Assembly (NCBI GenBank): GCA_964617375.1
Contig: CAZTXQ010000091.1
Location: forward strand, 1-5,464
Length of the DNA: 5,464 nucleotides
DNA from: Firm-13 sp964617375
Lineage (GTDB): Bacteria; Bacillota; Clostridia; Saccharofermentanales; Saccharofermentanaceae
Direction: 5' to 3'
Below the pieces are notes generated by a model, which saw only the letters and a list, made by a program, of their open reading frames with translations, was not told the origin of the DNA and ran no database searches. A program made the position numbers and the translations under genes. Shown here in pieces: positions 5,386 through 5,464 of the stretch (position 1 is its first letter; the number at the start of each line of letters is the position of its first letter).

Positions 5386-5464
5386 ATTCTGGTCCTCCGG
5401 GCTTACGCTTATAATTTTCTAAAATATCCTGTTCTATGTGTTTTCGCGATCCTATTTTTACTAG

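Noticed and set aside
5400..5464. Promoter for the AlkZ-related gene
   Set aside because: The region is AT-rich, but no -35/-10 pair with acceptable matches and 16-18 base spacing could be found.

Overview
The window looks like chromosomal DNA from a GC-rich Gram-positive anaerobe of the Clostridia (Lachnospiraceae/Oscillospiraceae type). This is inferred from strong GGAGG-type ribosome binding sites, short intergenic gaps, and protein families and wording typical of that group: a single-polypeptide LUD protein with a C-terminal cysteine cluster, an AlkZ-related protein and a secreted serpin. No species can be named. There is no rRNA, tRNA, CRISPR array, transposase or phage gene.

Layout. 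Bases 1-463 hold no credible gene. They are AT-rich up to about 270 and contain a cluster of diverged 23-base repeats arranged as two hairpins, followed by a short heptamer tandem repeat. On the minus strand, 464-1168 encodes a small membrane-anchored protein with a Thr-Pro spacer and an extracytoplasmic domain. It has its own near-consensus promoter at 1197-1225. Upstream of it, also on the minus strand, lie a LUD-domain protein (1274-1918) and a class II aldolase/adducin protein with a second, degenerate aldolase domain (2048-3142), probably one transcription unit read aldolase then LUD. The gap between these two is an unusual repeat in which the last codons and stop of the aldolase gene recur twice more in frame.

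A divergent intergenic region (3143-3312) leads to a plus-strand secreted serpin (3313-4617) with an inhibitory-type hinge and a reactive loop that appears longer than usual. The serpin converges, across GC-rich inverted repeats at 4621-4670, on a minus-strand AlkZ-related winged-helix protein (4690-5385).

How the genes relate: only the aldolase and LUD genes look functionally linked, perhaps in metabolism of short hydroxy-aldehydes or hydroxy-acids (inference). The serpin and the anchored protein both act outside the cytoplasm but have separate promoters and opposite strands. I see no clear multi-gene novel system. The oddest items are the in-frame triplicated gene end, the tandem aldolase with one dead-looking domain, the serpin reactive loop and the hairpin cluster at 86-266.
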